From Liopterus haemorrhoidalis (Eukaryota; Arthropoda; Insecta; Coleoptera; Dytiscidae): a DNA stretch of 64,000 nt. Below, piece by piece: positions 28,289-41,262 of this stretch (its first letter is position 1; the number at the start of each line of letters is the position of its first letter). Both the position numbers and the translations under genes were made by a program. Location of the stretch: contig OZ020624.1 in the NCBI GenBank assembly GCA_963971575.1, positions 16,523,249 to 16,587,248 of the forward strand, given 5' to 3'. Under the pieces are notes generated by a model, which had not been told where the DNA came from, ran no database searches, and was given only the letters and a program-made list of their open reading frames with translations.

Positions 28289-30689
28289 CCAGTTTTCATG
28301 TAAAACATGAATTTTGAAAATTCAACTATTTCGTTGCTATTTTGTGTCATAAACATCATTATTCTTGGTCAGAAACCAAAATAAGTGTTATGTACTTCTT
28401 AAACATGTTGCGCTTAACCAGTTTTCAAGTAAAACTTGAATTTTGAAAATTCAACTATTTCGTTGCTATTTTCTGTCAATAATATCATAATTCTTGGTCA
28501 GAAACCAAAATTAGTGTTATGTACTTCTTAAACATGTTGCGCTTAACCAGTTTTCATATAAAACATGAAATTTGGAAATTCAACTATTTCGTTGCTATTT
28601 TGTGTCATAAACATCATTATTCTTGGTCAGAAACCAAAATAAGTGTTATGTACTTCTTAAACATGTTGCGCTTAATCAGTTTTCAAGTAAAACTTGAATT
28701 TTGAAAATTCAACTATTTCGTTGCTTTTTTCTGTCAATAATATCATAATTCTTGGTCAGAAACCAAAATTAGTGTTATGTACTTCTTAAACATGTTGCGC
28801 TTAACCAGTTTTCATGTAAAACATGAATTTTGAAAATTCAACTATTTCGTTGCTATTTTGTGTCACTAACATCATAATTCTTGGTCAGAAACCAAAATAA
28901 GTGTTATGTACTTCTTAAACATGTTGCGCTTAACCAGTTTTCAAGTAAAACTTGAATTTTGAAAATTCAACTATTTCGTTGCTATTTTCTGTCAATAATA
29001 TCATAATTCTTGGTCAGAAACCAAAATTAGTGTTATGTACTTCTTAAACATGTTGCGCTTAACCAGTTTTCAAGTAAAACTTGAATTTTGAAAATTCAAC
29101 TATTTCGTTGCTATTTTCTGTCAATAATATCATAATTCTTGGTCAGAAACCAAAATTAGTGTTATGTACTTCTTAAACATGTTGCGCTTAACCAGTTTTC
29201 ATATAAAACATGAAATTTGAAAATTCAACTATTTCGTTGCTATTTTGTGTCATAAACATCATTATTCTTGGTCAGAAACCAAAATAAGTGTTATGTACTT
29301 CTTAAACATGTTGCGCTTAATCAGTTTTCAAGTAAAACTTGAATTTTGAAAATTCAACTATTTCGTTGCTTTTTTCTGTCAATAATATCATAATTCTTGG
29401 TCAGAAACCAAAATTAGTGTTATGTACTTCTTAAACATGTTGCGCTTAACCAGTTTTCAAGTAAAACTTGAATTTTGAAAATTCAACTATTTCGTTGCTA
29501 TTTTCTGTCAATAATATCATAATTCTTGGTCAGAAACCAAAATTAGTGTTATGTACTTCTTAAACATGTTGCGCTTAACCAGTTTTCATATAAAACATGA
29601 AATTTGAAAATTCAACTATTTCGTTGCTATTTTGTGTCATAAACATCATTATTCTTGGTCAGAAACCAAAATAAGTGTTATGTACTTCTTAAACATGTTG
29701 CGCTTAATCAGTTTTCATGTAAAACTTGAATTTTGAAAATTCAACTATTTCGTTGCTATTTTCTGTCAATAATATCATAATTCTTGGTCAGAAACCAAAA
29801 TTAGTGTTATGTACTTCTTAAACATGTTGCACTTAACCAGTTTTCATGTAAAACATGAATTTTGAAAATTCAACTATCTCGTTGCTATTTTGTGTCATTA
29901 ACATCATAATTCTTGGTCAGAAACCAAAATAAGTGTAATGTACTTCTTAAACATGTTGCGCTTAACCAGTTTTCAAGTAAAACTTGAATTTTGAAAATTC
30001 AACTATTTCGTTGCTATTTTCTGTCAATAATATCATAATTCTTGGTCAGAAACCAAAATTAGTGTTATGTACTTCTTAAACATGTTGCGCTTAACCAGTT
30101 TTCATGTAAAACATGAATTTTGAAAATTCAACTATTTCGTTGCTATTTTGTGTCATAAACATCATTATTCTTGGTCAGAAACCAAAATAAGTGTTATGTA
30201 CTTCTTAAACATGTTGCGCTTAACCAGTTTTCAAGTAAAACTTGAATTTTGAAAATTCAACTATTTCGTTGCTATTTTCTGTCAATAATATCATAATTCT
30301 TGGTCAGAAACCAAAATTAGTGTTATGTACTTCTTAAACATGTTGCGCTTAACCAGTTTTCATATAAAACATGAAATTTGAAAATTCAACTATTTCGTTG
30401 CTATTTTGTGTCATAAACATCATTATTCTTGGTCAGAAACCAAAATAAGTGTTATGTACTTCTTAAACATGTTGCGCTTAATCAGTTTTCAAGTAAAACT
30501 TGAATTTTGAAAATTCAACTATTTCGTTGCTTTTTTCTGTCAATAATATCATAATTCTTGGTCAGAAACCAAAATTAGTGTTATGTACTTCTTAAACATG
30601 TTGCGCTTAACCAGTTTTCATGTAAAACATGAATTTTGAAAATTCAACTATTTCGTTGCTATTTTGTGTCACTAACATCATAATTCTTG
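28289..30689 (+). repeat. Recurrent 2.4-kb satellite module, copy 1
   Basis: Marked by three neighbouring units that carry linked private changes: AATC with a mismatched CATG/CTTG hairpin (near 29715), GTTGCACTTAACC (A at 29831) with AACTATCTCG, and GTGTAATG in the next head. The same trio occurs at 46472, 50858 and 59755 in the same class context. This copy also has a private TTTGGAAATT change near 28575 that removes a stop codon, which explains a 61-residue open frame at 28519-28704. That frame is not a gene. Homology to copy 2 extends beyond these bounds on both sides. Confidence 0.75.
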
Positions 30690-33600
30690 GTCAGAAACCA
30701 AAATAAGTGTTATGTACTTCTTAAACATGTTGCGCTTAACCAGTTTTCAAGTAAAACTTGAATTTTGAAAATTCAACTATTTTGTTGCTATTTTCTGTCA
30801 ATAATATCATAATTCTTGGTCAGAAACCAAAATTAGTGTTATGTACTTCTTAAACATGTTGCGCTTAACCAGTTTTCAAGTAAAACTTGAATTTTGAAAA
30901 TTCAACTATTTCGTTGCTATTTTCTGTCAATAATATCATAATTCTTGGTCAGAAACCAAAATTAGTGTTATGTACTTCTTAAACATGTTGCGCTTAACCA
31001 GTTTTCATATAAAACATGAAATTTGAAAATTCAACTATTTCGTTGCTATTTTGTGTCATAAACATCATTATTCTTGGTCAGAAACCAAAATAAGTGTTAT
31101 GTACTTCTTAAACATGTTGGGCTTAATCAGTTTTCAAGTAAAACTTGATCTTTGAAAATTCAACTATTTCGTTGCTTTTTTCTGTCAATAATATCATAAT
31201 TCTTGGTCAGAAACCAAAATTAGTGTTATGTACTTCTTAAACATGTTGCGCTTAACCAGTTTTCAAGTAAAACTTGAATTTTGAAAATTCAACTATTTCG
31301 TTGCTATTTTCTGTCAATAATATCATAATTCTTGGTCAGAAACCAAAATTAGTGTTATGTACTTCTTAAACATGTTGCGCTTAACCAGTTTTCATATAAA
31401 ACATGAAATTTGAAAATTCAACTATTTCGTTGCTATTTTGTGTCATAAACATCATTATTCTTGGTCAGAAACCAAAATAAGTGTTATGTACTTCTTAAAC
31501 ATGTTGCGCTTAATCAGTTTTCATGTAAAACATGAATTTTGAAAATTCAACTATTTCGTTGCTATTTTGTGTCACTAACATCATAATTCTTGGTCAGAAA
31601 CCAAAATAAGTGTTATGTACTTCTTAAACATGTTGCTCTTAACCAGTTTTCAAGTAAAACTTGAATTTTGAAAATTCAACTATTTCGTTGCTATTTTCTG
31701 TCAATAATATCATAATTCTTGGTCAGAAACCAAAATAAGTGTTATGTACTTCTTAAACATGTTGCGCTTAACCAGTTTTCAAGTAAAACTTGAATTTTGA
31801 AAATTCAACTATTTCGTTGCTATTTTCTGTCAATAATATCATAATTCTTGGTCAGAAACCAAAATTAGTGTTATGTACTTCTTAAACATGTTGCGCTTAA
31901 CCAGTTTTCAAGTAAAACTTGAATTTTGAAAATTCAACTATTTCGTTGCTATTTTCTCTCAATAATATCATAATTCTTGGTCAGAAACCAAAATTAGTGT
32001 TATGTACTTCTTAAACATGTTGCGCTTAACCAGTTTTCATGTAAAACATGAATTTTGAAAATTCAACTATTTCGTTGCTATTTTCTCTCAATAATATCAT
32101 AATTCTTGGTCAGAAACCAAAATTAGTGTTATGTACTTCTTAAACATGTTGCGCTTAGCCAGTTTTCAAGTAAAACTTGAATTTTGAAAATTCAACTATT
32201 TCGTTGCTATTTTCTGTCAATAATATCATAATTCTTGGTCAGAAACCAAAATTAGTGTTATGTACTTCTAAAACATGTTGCGCTTATTCAGTTTTCAAGT
32301 AAAACTTGAATTTTGAAAATTCAACTATTTCGTTGCTATTTTCTGTCAATAATATCATAATTCTTGGTCAGAAACCAAAATTAGTGTTATGTACTTCTTA
32401 AACATGTTGCGCTTAACCAGTTTTCATGTAAAACATGAATTTTGAAAATTCAACTATTTCGTTGCTATTTTCTCTCAATAATATCATAATTCTTGGTCAG
32501 AAACCAAAATTAGTGTTATGTACTTCTTAAACATGTTGCGCTTAGCCAGTTTTCAAGTAAAACTTGAATTTTGAAAATTCAACTATTTCGTTGCTATTTT
32601 CTGTCAATAATATCATAATTCTTGGTCAGAAACCAAAATTAGTGTTATGTACTTCTTAAACATGTTGCGCTTAACCAGTTTTCATGTAAAACATGAATTT
32701 TGAAAATTCAACTATTTCGTTGCTATTTTGTGTCATAAACATCATTATTCTTGGTCAGAAACCAAAATAAGTGTTATGTACTTCTTAAACATGTTGCGCT
32801 TAACCAGTTTTCAAGTAAAACTTGAATTTTGAAAATTCAACTATTTCGTTGCTATTTTCTGTCAATAATATCATAAATCTTGGTCAGAAACCAAAATTAG
32901 TGTTATGTACTTCTAAAACATGTTGCGCTTAGCCAGTTTTCAAGTAAAACATGAATTTTGAAAATTCAACTATTTCGTTGCTATTTTGTGTCATAAACAT
33001 CATAATTCTTGGTCAGAAACCAAAATAAGTGTTATGTACTTCTTAAACATGTTGCGCTTAACCAGTTTTCATATAAAACATGAAATTTGAAAATTCAACT
33101 ATTTCGTTGCTATTTTGTGTCATAAACATCATTATTCTTGGTCAGAAACCAAAATAAGTGTTATGTACTTCTTAAACATGTTGCGCTTAGTCAGTTTTCA
33201 AGTAAAACTTGAATTTTGAAAATTCAACTATTTCGTTGCTTTTTTCTGTCAATAATATCATAATTCTTGGTCAGAAACCAAAATTAGTGTTATGTACTTC
33301 TTAAACATGTTGCGCTTAACCAGTTTTCATGTAAAACATGAATTTTGAAAATTCAACTATTTCGTTGCTATTTTCTCTCAATAATATCATAATTCTTGGT
33401 CAGAAACCAAAATTAGTGTTATGTACTTCTTAAACATGTTGCGCTTAACCAGTTTTCATGTAAAACATGAATTTTGAAAATTCAACTATTTCGTTGCTAT
33501 TTTGTGTCATTAACATCATAATTCTTGGTCAGAAACCAAAATAAGTGTTATGTACTTCTTAAACATGTTGCGCTTAACCAGTTTTCAAGTAAAACTTGAA

Positions 33601-34090
33601 TTTTGAAAATTCAACTATTTCGTTGCTATTTTCTGTCAATAATATCATAATTCTTGGTCAGAAACCAAAATTAGTGTTATGTACTTCTTAAACATGTTGC
33701 GCTTAACCAGTTTTCATGTAAAACATGAATTTTGAAAATTCAACTATTTCGTTGCTATTTTGTGTCATAAACATCATTATTCTTGGTCAGAAACCAAAAT
33801 AAGTGTTATGTACTTCTTAAACATGTTGCGCTTAACCAGTTTTCAAGTAAAACTTGAATTTTGAAAATTCAACTATTTCGTTGCTATTTTCTGTCAATAA
33901 TATCATAATTCTTGGTCAGAAACCAAAATTAGTGTTATGTACTTCTTAAACATGTTGCGCTTAACCAGTTTTCATATAAAACATGAAATTTGAAAATTCA
34001 ACTATTTCGTTGCTATTTTGTGTCATAAACATCATTATTCTTGGTCAGAAACCAAAATAAGTGTTATGTACTTCTTAAACATGTTGCGCT
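30040..34090 (+). repeat. 4-kb satellite segment, first copy of an 11,223-bp-distant duplication
   Basis: Private variants here recur exactly 11,223 bp (87 units) later: TATTTTGTTG (30784 and 42007), TTGGGCTTAATC (31120 and 42343), the adjacent CTTGATCTTTG, TTGCTCTTAACC (31637 and 42860), ATTC (32286 and 43509) and AGTC (33190 and 44413). The match begins after the TATCAT/TATAAA difference near 30035 and 41258. It ends where AACC in this copy faces AATC in the other, near 34090 and 45313. One difference inside is TTCTTAAAC/CAACT here against TTCCTAAAC/TACACT in the second copy near 41556-41610. Confidence 0.85.
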
Positions 34091-36273
34091 TAACCAGTTT
34101 TCAAGTAAAACTTGAATTTTGAAAATTCAACTATTTCGTTGCTATTTTCTCTCAATAATATCATAATTCTTGGTCAGAAACCAAAATTAGTGTTATGTAC
34201 TTCTTAAACATGTTGCGCTTAACCAGTTTTCATGTAAAACATGAATTTTGAAAATTCAACTATTTCGTTGCTATTTTCTCTCAATAATATCATAATTCTT
34301 GGTCAGAAACCAAAATTAGTGTTATGTACTTCTTAAACATGTTGCGCTTAGCCAGTTTTCAAGTAAAACTTGAATTTTGAAAATTCAACTATTTCGTTGC
34401 TATTTTCTGTCAATAATATCATAATTCTTGGTCAGAAACCAAAATTAGTGTTATGTACTTCTAAAACATGTTGCGCTTATTCAGTTTTCAAGTAAAACTT
34501 GAATTTTGAAAATTCAACTATTTCGTTGCTATTTTCTGTCAATAATATCATAATTCTTGGTCAGAAACCAAAATTAGTGTTATGTACTTCTTAAACATGT
34601 TGCGCTTAACCAGTTTTCATGTAAAACATGAATTTTGAAAATTCAACTATTTCGTTGCTATTTTCTCTCAATAATATCATAATTCTTGGTCAGAAACCAA
34701 AATTAGTGTTATGTACTTCTTAAACATGTTGCGCTTAGCCAGTTTTCAAGTAAAACTTGAATTTTGAAAATTCAACTATTTCGTTGCTATTTTCTGTCAA
34801 TAATATCATAATTCTTGGTCAGAAACCAAAATTAGTGTTATGTACTTCTTAAACATGTTGCGCTTAACCAGTTTTCATGTAAAACATGAATTTTGAAAAT
34901 TCAACTATTTCGTTGCTATTTTGTGTCATAAACATCATTATTCTTGGTCAGAAACCAAAATAAGTGTTATGTACTTCTTAAACATGTTGCGCTTAACCAG
35001 TTTTCAAGTAAAACTTGAATTTTGAAAATTCAACTATTTCGTTGCTATTTTCTGTCAATAATATCATAAATCTTGGTCAGAAACCAAAATTAGTGTTATG
35101 TACTTCTAAAACATGTTGCGCTTAGCCAGTTTTCAAGTAAAACATGAATTTTGAAAATTCAACTATTTCGTTGCTATTTTGTGTCATAAACATCATAATT
35201 CTTGGTCAGAAACCAAAATAAGTGTTATGTACTTCTTAAACATGTTGCGCTTAACCAGTTTTCATATAAAACATGAAATTTGAAAATTCAACTATTTCGT
35301 TGCTATTTTGTGTCATAAACATCATTATTCTTGGTCAGAAACCAAAATAAGTGTTATGTACTTCTTAAACATGTTGCGCTTAGTCAGTTTTCAAGTAAAA
35401 CTTGAATTTTGAAAATTCAACTATTTCGTTGCTTTTTTCTGTCAATAATATCATAATTCTTGGTCAGAAACCAAAATTAGTGTTATGTACTTCTTAAACA
35501 TGTTGCGCTTAACCAGTTTTCATGTAAAACATGAATTTTGAAAATTCAACTATTTCGTTGCTATTTTCTCTCAATAATATCATAATTCTTGGTCAGAAAC
35601 CAAAATTAGTGTTATGTACTTCTTAAACATGTTGCGCTTAACCAGTTTTCATGTAAAACATGAATTTTGAAAATTCAACTATTTCGTTGCTATTTTGTGT
35701 CATTAACATCATAATTCTTGGTCAGAAACCAAAATAAGTGTTATGTACTTCTTAAACATGTTGCGCTTAACCAGTTTTCAAGTAAAACTTGAATTTTGAA
35801 AATTCAACTATTTCGTTGCTATTTTCTGTCAATAATATCATAATTCTTGGTCAGAAACCAAAATTAGTGTTATGTACTTCTTAAACATGTTGCGCTTAAC
35901 CAGTTTTCATGTAAAACATGAATTTTGAAAATTCAACTATTTCGTTGCTATTTTGTGTCATAAACATCATTATTCTTGGTCAGAAACCAAAATAAGTGTT
36001 ATGTACTTCTTAAACATGTTGCGCTTAACCAGTTTTCAAGTAAAACTTGAATTTTGAAAATTCAACTATTTCGTTGCTATTTTCTGTCAATAATATCATA
36101 ATTCTTGGTCAGAAACCAAAATTAGTGTTATGTACTTCTTAAACATGTTGCGCTTAACCAGTTTTCATATAAAACATGAAATTTGAAAATTCAACTATTT
36201 CGTTGCTATTTTGTGTCATAAACATCATTATTCTTGGTCAGAAACCAAAATAAGTGTTATGTACTTCTTAAAC
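31900..36273 (+). repeat. 17-unit (2,193-bp) tandem duplication
   Basis: The ATTC unit occurs at 32286 and 34479, 2,193 bp (17 units) apart. Both copies show the same series: CAAG/CTCTC, CATG/CTCTC, AGCC, ATTC, CATG/CTCTC, AGCC, CATG/CATAAAC, CAAG with CATAAATC tail, AGCC with CAAG/CATG, CATAT, AGTC, CATG/CTCTC, CATG/CATTAAC, CAAG, CATG/CATAAAC, CAAG, CATAT. Copies are about 31900-34085 and 34093-36273. The distant duplicate at 41.3-45.3 kb has only one such block followed directly by the unit that follows the second copy here, so copy number of this block differs between the two segments. Confidence 0.82.
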
Positions 36274-39200
36274 ATGTTGCGCTTAATCAGTTTTCAAGTA
36301 AAACTTGAATTTTGAAAATTCAACTATTTCGTTGCTTTTTTCTGTCAATAATATCATAATTCTTGGTCAGAAACCAAAATTAGTGTTATGTTCTTCCTAA
36401 ACATGTTGCGCTTAACCAGTTTTCATATAAAACATGAAATTTGAAAATTACACTATTTCGTTGCTATTTTGTGTCATAAACATCATTATTCTTGGTCAGA
36501 AACCAAAATAAGTGTTATGTACTTCTTAAACATGTTGCGCTTAATCAGTTTTCAAGTAAAACTTGAATTTTGAAAATTCAACTATTTCGTTGCTTTTTTC
36601 TGTCAATAATATCATAATTCTTGGTCAGAAACCAAAATTAGTGTTATGTACTTCTTAAACATGTTGCGCTTAACCAGTTTTCATGTAAAACATGAATTTT
36701 GAAAATTCAACTATTTCGTTGCTATTTTGTGTCACTAACATCATAATTCTTGGTCAGAAACCAAAATAAGTGTTATGTACTTCTTAAACATGTTGCGCTT
36801 AACCAGTTTTCAAGTAAAACTTGAATTTTGAAAATTCAACTATTTCGTTGCTATTTTCTGTCAATAATATCATAATTCTTGGTCAGAAACCAAAATTAGT
36901 GTTATGTACTTCTTAAACATGTTGCGCTTAACCAGTTTTCAAGTAAAACTTGAATTTTGAAAATTCAACTATTTCGTTGCTATTTTCTGTCAATAATATC
37001 ATAATTCTTGGTCAGAAACCAAAATTAGTGTTATGTACTTCTTAAACATGTTGCGCTTAACCAGTTTTCATATAAAACATGAAATTTGAAAATTCAACTA
37101 TTTCGTTGCTATTTTGTGTCATAAACATCATTATTCTTGGTCAGAAACCAAAATAAGTGTTATGTACTTCTTAAACATGTTGCGCTTAATCAGTTTTCAA
37201 GTAAAACTTGAATTTTGAAAATTCAACTATTTCGTTGCTTTTTTCTGTCAATAATATCATAATTCTTGGTCAGAAACCAAAATTAGTGTTATGTACTTCT
37301 TAAACATGTTGCGCTTAACCAGTTTTCAAGTAAAACTTGAATTTTGAAAATTCAACTATTTCGTTGCTATTTTCTGTCAATAATATCATAATTCTTGGTC
37401 AGAAACCAAAATTAGTGTTATGTACTTCTTAAACATGTTGCGCTTAACCAGTTTTCATATAAAACATGAAATTTGAAAATTCAACTATTTCGTTGCTATT
37501 TTGTGTCATAAACATCATTATTCTTGGTCAGAAACCAAAATAAGTGTTATGTACTTCTTAAACATGTTGCGCTTAATCAGTTTTCATGTAAAACATGAAT
37601 TTTGAAAATTCAACTATTTCGTTGCTATTTTGTGTCACTAACATCATAATTCTTGATCAGAAACCAAAATAAGTGTTATGTACTTCTTAAACATGTTGCG
37701 CTTAACCAGTTTTCAAGTAAAACTTGAATTTTGAAAATTCAACTATTTCGTTGCTATTTTCTGTCAATAATATCATAATTCTTGGTCAGAAACCAAAATA
37801 AGTGTTATGTACTTCTTAAACATGTTGCGCTTAACCAGTTTTCAAGTAAAACTTGAATTTTGAAAATTCAACTATTTCGTTGCTATTTTCTGTCAATAAT
37901 ATCATAATTCTTGGTCAGAAACCAAAATTAGTGTTATGTACTTCTTAAACATGTTGCGCTTAACCAGTTTTCAAGTAAAACTTGAATTTTGAAAATTCAA
38001 CTATTTCGTTGCTATTTTCTGTCAATAATATCATAATTCTTGGTCAGAAACCAAAATTAGTGTTATGTACTTCTTAAACATGTTGCGCTTAACCAGTTTT
38101 CATGTAAAACATGAATTTTGAAAATTCAACTATTTCGTTGCTATTTTCTCTCAATAATATCATAATTCTTGGTCAGAAACCAAAATTAGTGTTATGTACT
38201 TCTTAAACATGTTGCGCTTAGCCAGTTTTCAAGTAAAACTTGAATTTTGAAAATTCAACTATTTCGTTGCTATTTTCTGTCAATAATATCATAATTCTTG
38301 GTCAGAAACCAAAATTAGTGTTATGTACTTCTAAAACATGTTGCGCTTATTCAGTTTTCAAGTAAAACTTGAATTTTGAAAATTAAACTATTTCGTTGCT
38401 ATTTTCTGTCAATAATATCATAATTCTTGGTCAGAAACCAAAATTAGTGTTATGTACTTCTTAAACATGTTGCGCTTAACCAGTTTTCATGTAAAACATG
38501 AATTTTGAAAATTCAACTATTTCGTGGCTATTTTGTGTCATAAACATCATTATTCTCGGTCAGAAACCAAAATAAGTGTTATGTACTTCTTAAACATGTT
38601 GCGCTTAACCAGTTTTCAAGTAAAACTTGAATTTTGAAAATTCAACTATTTCGTTGCTATTTTCTGTCAATAATATCATAATTCTTGGTCAGAAACCAAA
38701 ATTAGTGTTATGTACTTCTTAAACATGTTGCGCTTAACCAGTTTTCAAGTAAAACTTGAATTTTGAAAATTCAACTATTTCGTTGCTATTTTCTGTCAAT
38801 AATATCATAATTCTTGGTCAGAAACCAAAATTAGTGTTATGTACTTCTTAAACATGTTGCGCTTAACCAGTTTTCATGTAAAACATGAATTTTGAAAATT
38901 CAACTATTTCGTTGCTATTTTGTGTCATTAACATCATAATTCTTGGTCAGAAACCAAAATAAGTGTTATGTACTTCTTAAACATGTTGCGCTTAACCAGT
39001 TTTCAAGTAAAACTTGAATTTTGAAAATTCAACTATTTCGTTGCTATTTTCTGTCAATAATATCATAATTCTTGGTCAGAAACCAAAATTAGTGTTATGT
39101 ACTTCTTAAACATGTTGCGCTTAACCAGTTTTCATGTAAAACATGAATTTTGAAAATTCAACTATTTCGTTGCTATTTTGTGTCATAAACATCATTATTC

Positions 39201-39599
39201 TTGGTCAGAAACCAAAATAAGTGTTATGTACTTCTTAAACATGTTGCGCTTAACCAGTTTTCAAGTAAAACTTGAATTTTGAAAATTCAACTATTTCGTT
39301 GCTATTTTCTGTCAATAATATCATAATTCTTGGTCAGAAACCAAAATTAGTGTTATGTACTTCTTAAACATGTTGCGCTTAACCAGTTTTCATATAAAAC
39401 ATGAAATTTGAAAATTCAACTATTTCGTTGCTATTTTGTGTCATAAACATCATTATTCTTGGTCAGAAACCAAAATAAGTGTTATGTACTTCTTAAACAT
39501 GTTGCGCTTAATCAGTTTTCAAGTAAAACTTGAATTTTGAAAATTCAACTATTTCGTTGCTTTTTTCTGTCAATAATATCATAATTCTTGGTCAGAAAC
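36274..39599 (+). repeat. Satellite block with scattered private variants
   Basis: About 26 units. A CATAT unit with TTCCTAAAC and AATTACACT lies near 36396-36455 and resembles one near 41556-41610. A TTGATCAG tail is near 37655 and an ATTC unit with AAATTAAACT at 38349, the same pair of changes as at 49185, 51765 and 63027. Two substitutions seen only here are TTCGTGGCTA near 38525 and TTCTCGGTC near 38555. No genes. Confidence 0.7.
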
Positions 39600-40920
39600 C
39601 AAAATTAGTGTTATGTACTTCTTAAACATGTTGCGCTTAACCAGTTTTCATGTAAAACATGAATTTTGAAAATTCAACTATTTCGTTGCTATTTTGTGTC
39701 ACTAACATCATAATTCTTGGTCAGAAACCAAAATAAGTGTTATGTACTTCTTAAACATGTTGCGCTTAACCAGTTTTCAAGTAAAACTTGAATTTTGAAA
39801 ATTCAACTATTTCGTTGCTATTTTCTGTCAATAATATCATAATTCTTGGTCAGAAACCAAAATTAGTGTTATGTACTTCTTAAACATGTTGCGCTTAACC
39901 AGTTTTCATGTAAAACATGAATTTTGAAAATTCAACTATTTCGTTGCTATTTTGTGTCACTAACATCATAATTCTTGGTCAGAAACCAAAATAAGTGTTA
40001 TGTACTTCTTAAACATGTTGCGCTTAACCAGTTTTCAAGTAAAACTTGAATTTTGAAAATTCAACTATTTCGTTGCTATTTTCTGTCAATAATATCATAA
40101 TTCTTGGTCAGAAACCAAAATTAGTGTTATGTACTTCTTAAACATGTTGCGCTTAACCAGTTTTCAAGTAAAACTTGAATTTTGAAAATTCAACTATTTC
40201 GTTGCTATTTTCTGTCAATAATATCATAATTCTTGGTCAGAAACCAAAATTAGTGTTATGTACTTCTTAAACATGTTGCGCTTAACCAGTTTTCATGTAA
40301 AACATGAATTTTGAAAATTCAACTATTTCGTTGCTATTTTGTGTCACTAACATCATAATTCTTGGTCAGAAACCAAAATAAGTGTTATGTACTTCTTAAA
40401 CATGTTGCGCTTAACCAGTTTTCAAGTAAAACTTGAATTTTGAAAATTCAACTATTTCGTTGCTATTTTCTGTCAATAATATCATAATTCTTGGTCAGAA
40501 ACCAAAATTAGTGTTATGTACTTCTTAAACATGTTGCGCTTAACCAGTTTTCATGTAAAACATGAATTTTGAAAATTCAACTATTTCGTTGCTATTTTGT
40601 GTCACTAACATCATAATTCTTGGTCAGAAACCAAAATAAGTGTTATGTACTTCTTAAACATGTTGCGCTTAACCAGTTTTCAAGTAAAACTTGAATTTTG
40701 AAAATTCAACTATTTCGTTGCTATTTTCTGTCAATAATATCATAATTCTTGGTCAGAAACCAAAATTAGTGTTATGTACTTCTTAAACATGTTGCGCTTA
40801 ACCAGTTTTCAAGTAAAACTTGAATTTTGAAAATTCAACTATTTCGTTGCTATTTTCTGTCAATAATATCATAATTCTTGGTCAGAAACCAAAATTAGTG
40901 TTATGTACTTCTTAAACATG
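39600..40920 (+). repeat. Short 5-unit (645-bp) higher-order pattern
   Basis: CATG units with the CACTAAC tail recur near 39640, 39898, 40285 and 40543, with spacings of 258, 387 and 258 bp. The pattern is [CATG-CACTAAC, CAAG] then [CATG-CACTAAC, CAAG, CAAG], repeated, giving a 5-unit (645-bp) period in about two copies. This is the most regular short-period stretch of the window and looks like a local recent amplification of a dimer and trimer. Confidence 0.7.
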
Positions 40921-41262
40921 TTGCGCTTAACCAGTTTTCATGTAAAACATGAATTTTGAAAATTCAACTATTTCGTTGCTATTTTCTCTCAATAATATCA
41001 TAATTCTTGGTCAGAAACCAAAATTAGTGTTATGTACTTCTTAAACATGTTGCGCTTAACCAGTTTTCATGTAAAACATGAATTTTGAAAATTCAACTAT
41101 TTCGTTGCTATTTTCTCTCAATAATATCATAATTCTTGGTCAGAAACCAAAATTAGTGTTATGTACTTCTTAAACATGTTGCGCTTAACCAGTTTTCATG
41201 TAAAACATGAATTTTGAAAATTCAACTATTTCGTTGCTATTTTCTGTCAATAATATAAAAAT

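Noticed and set aside
28519..28704. 61-residue open frame on the + strand
   Set aside because: It lies wholly within satellite units and exists only because one private base change (TTTGGAAATT for TTTGAAAATT) removes a stop present in the other CATAT units. Its peptide repeats itself with the unit period.
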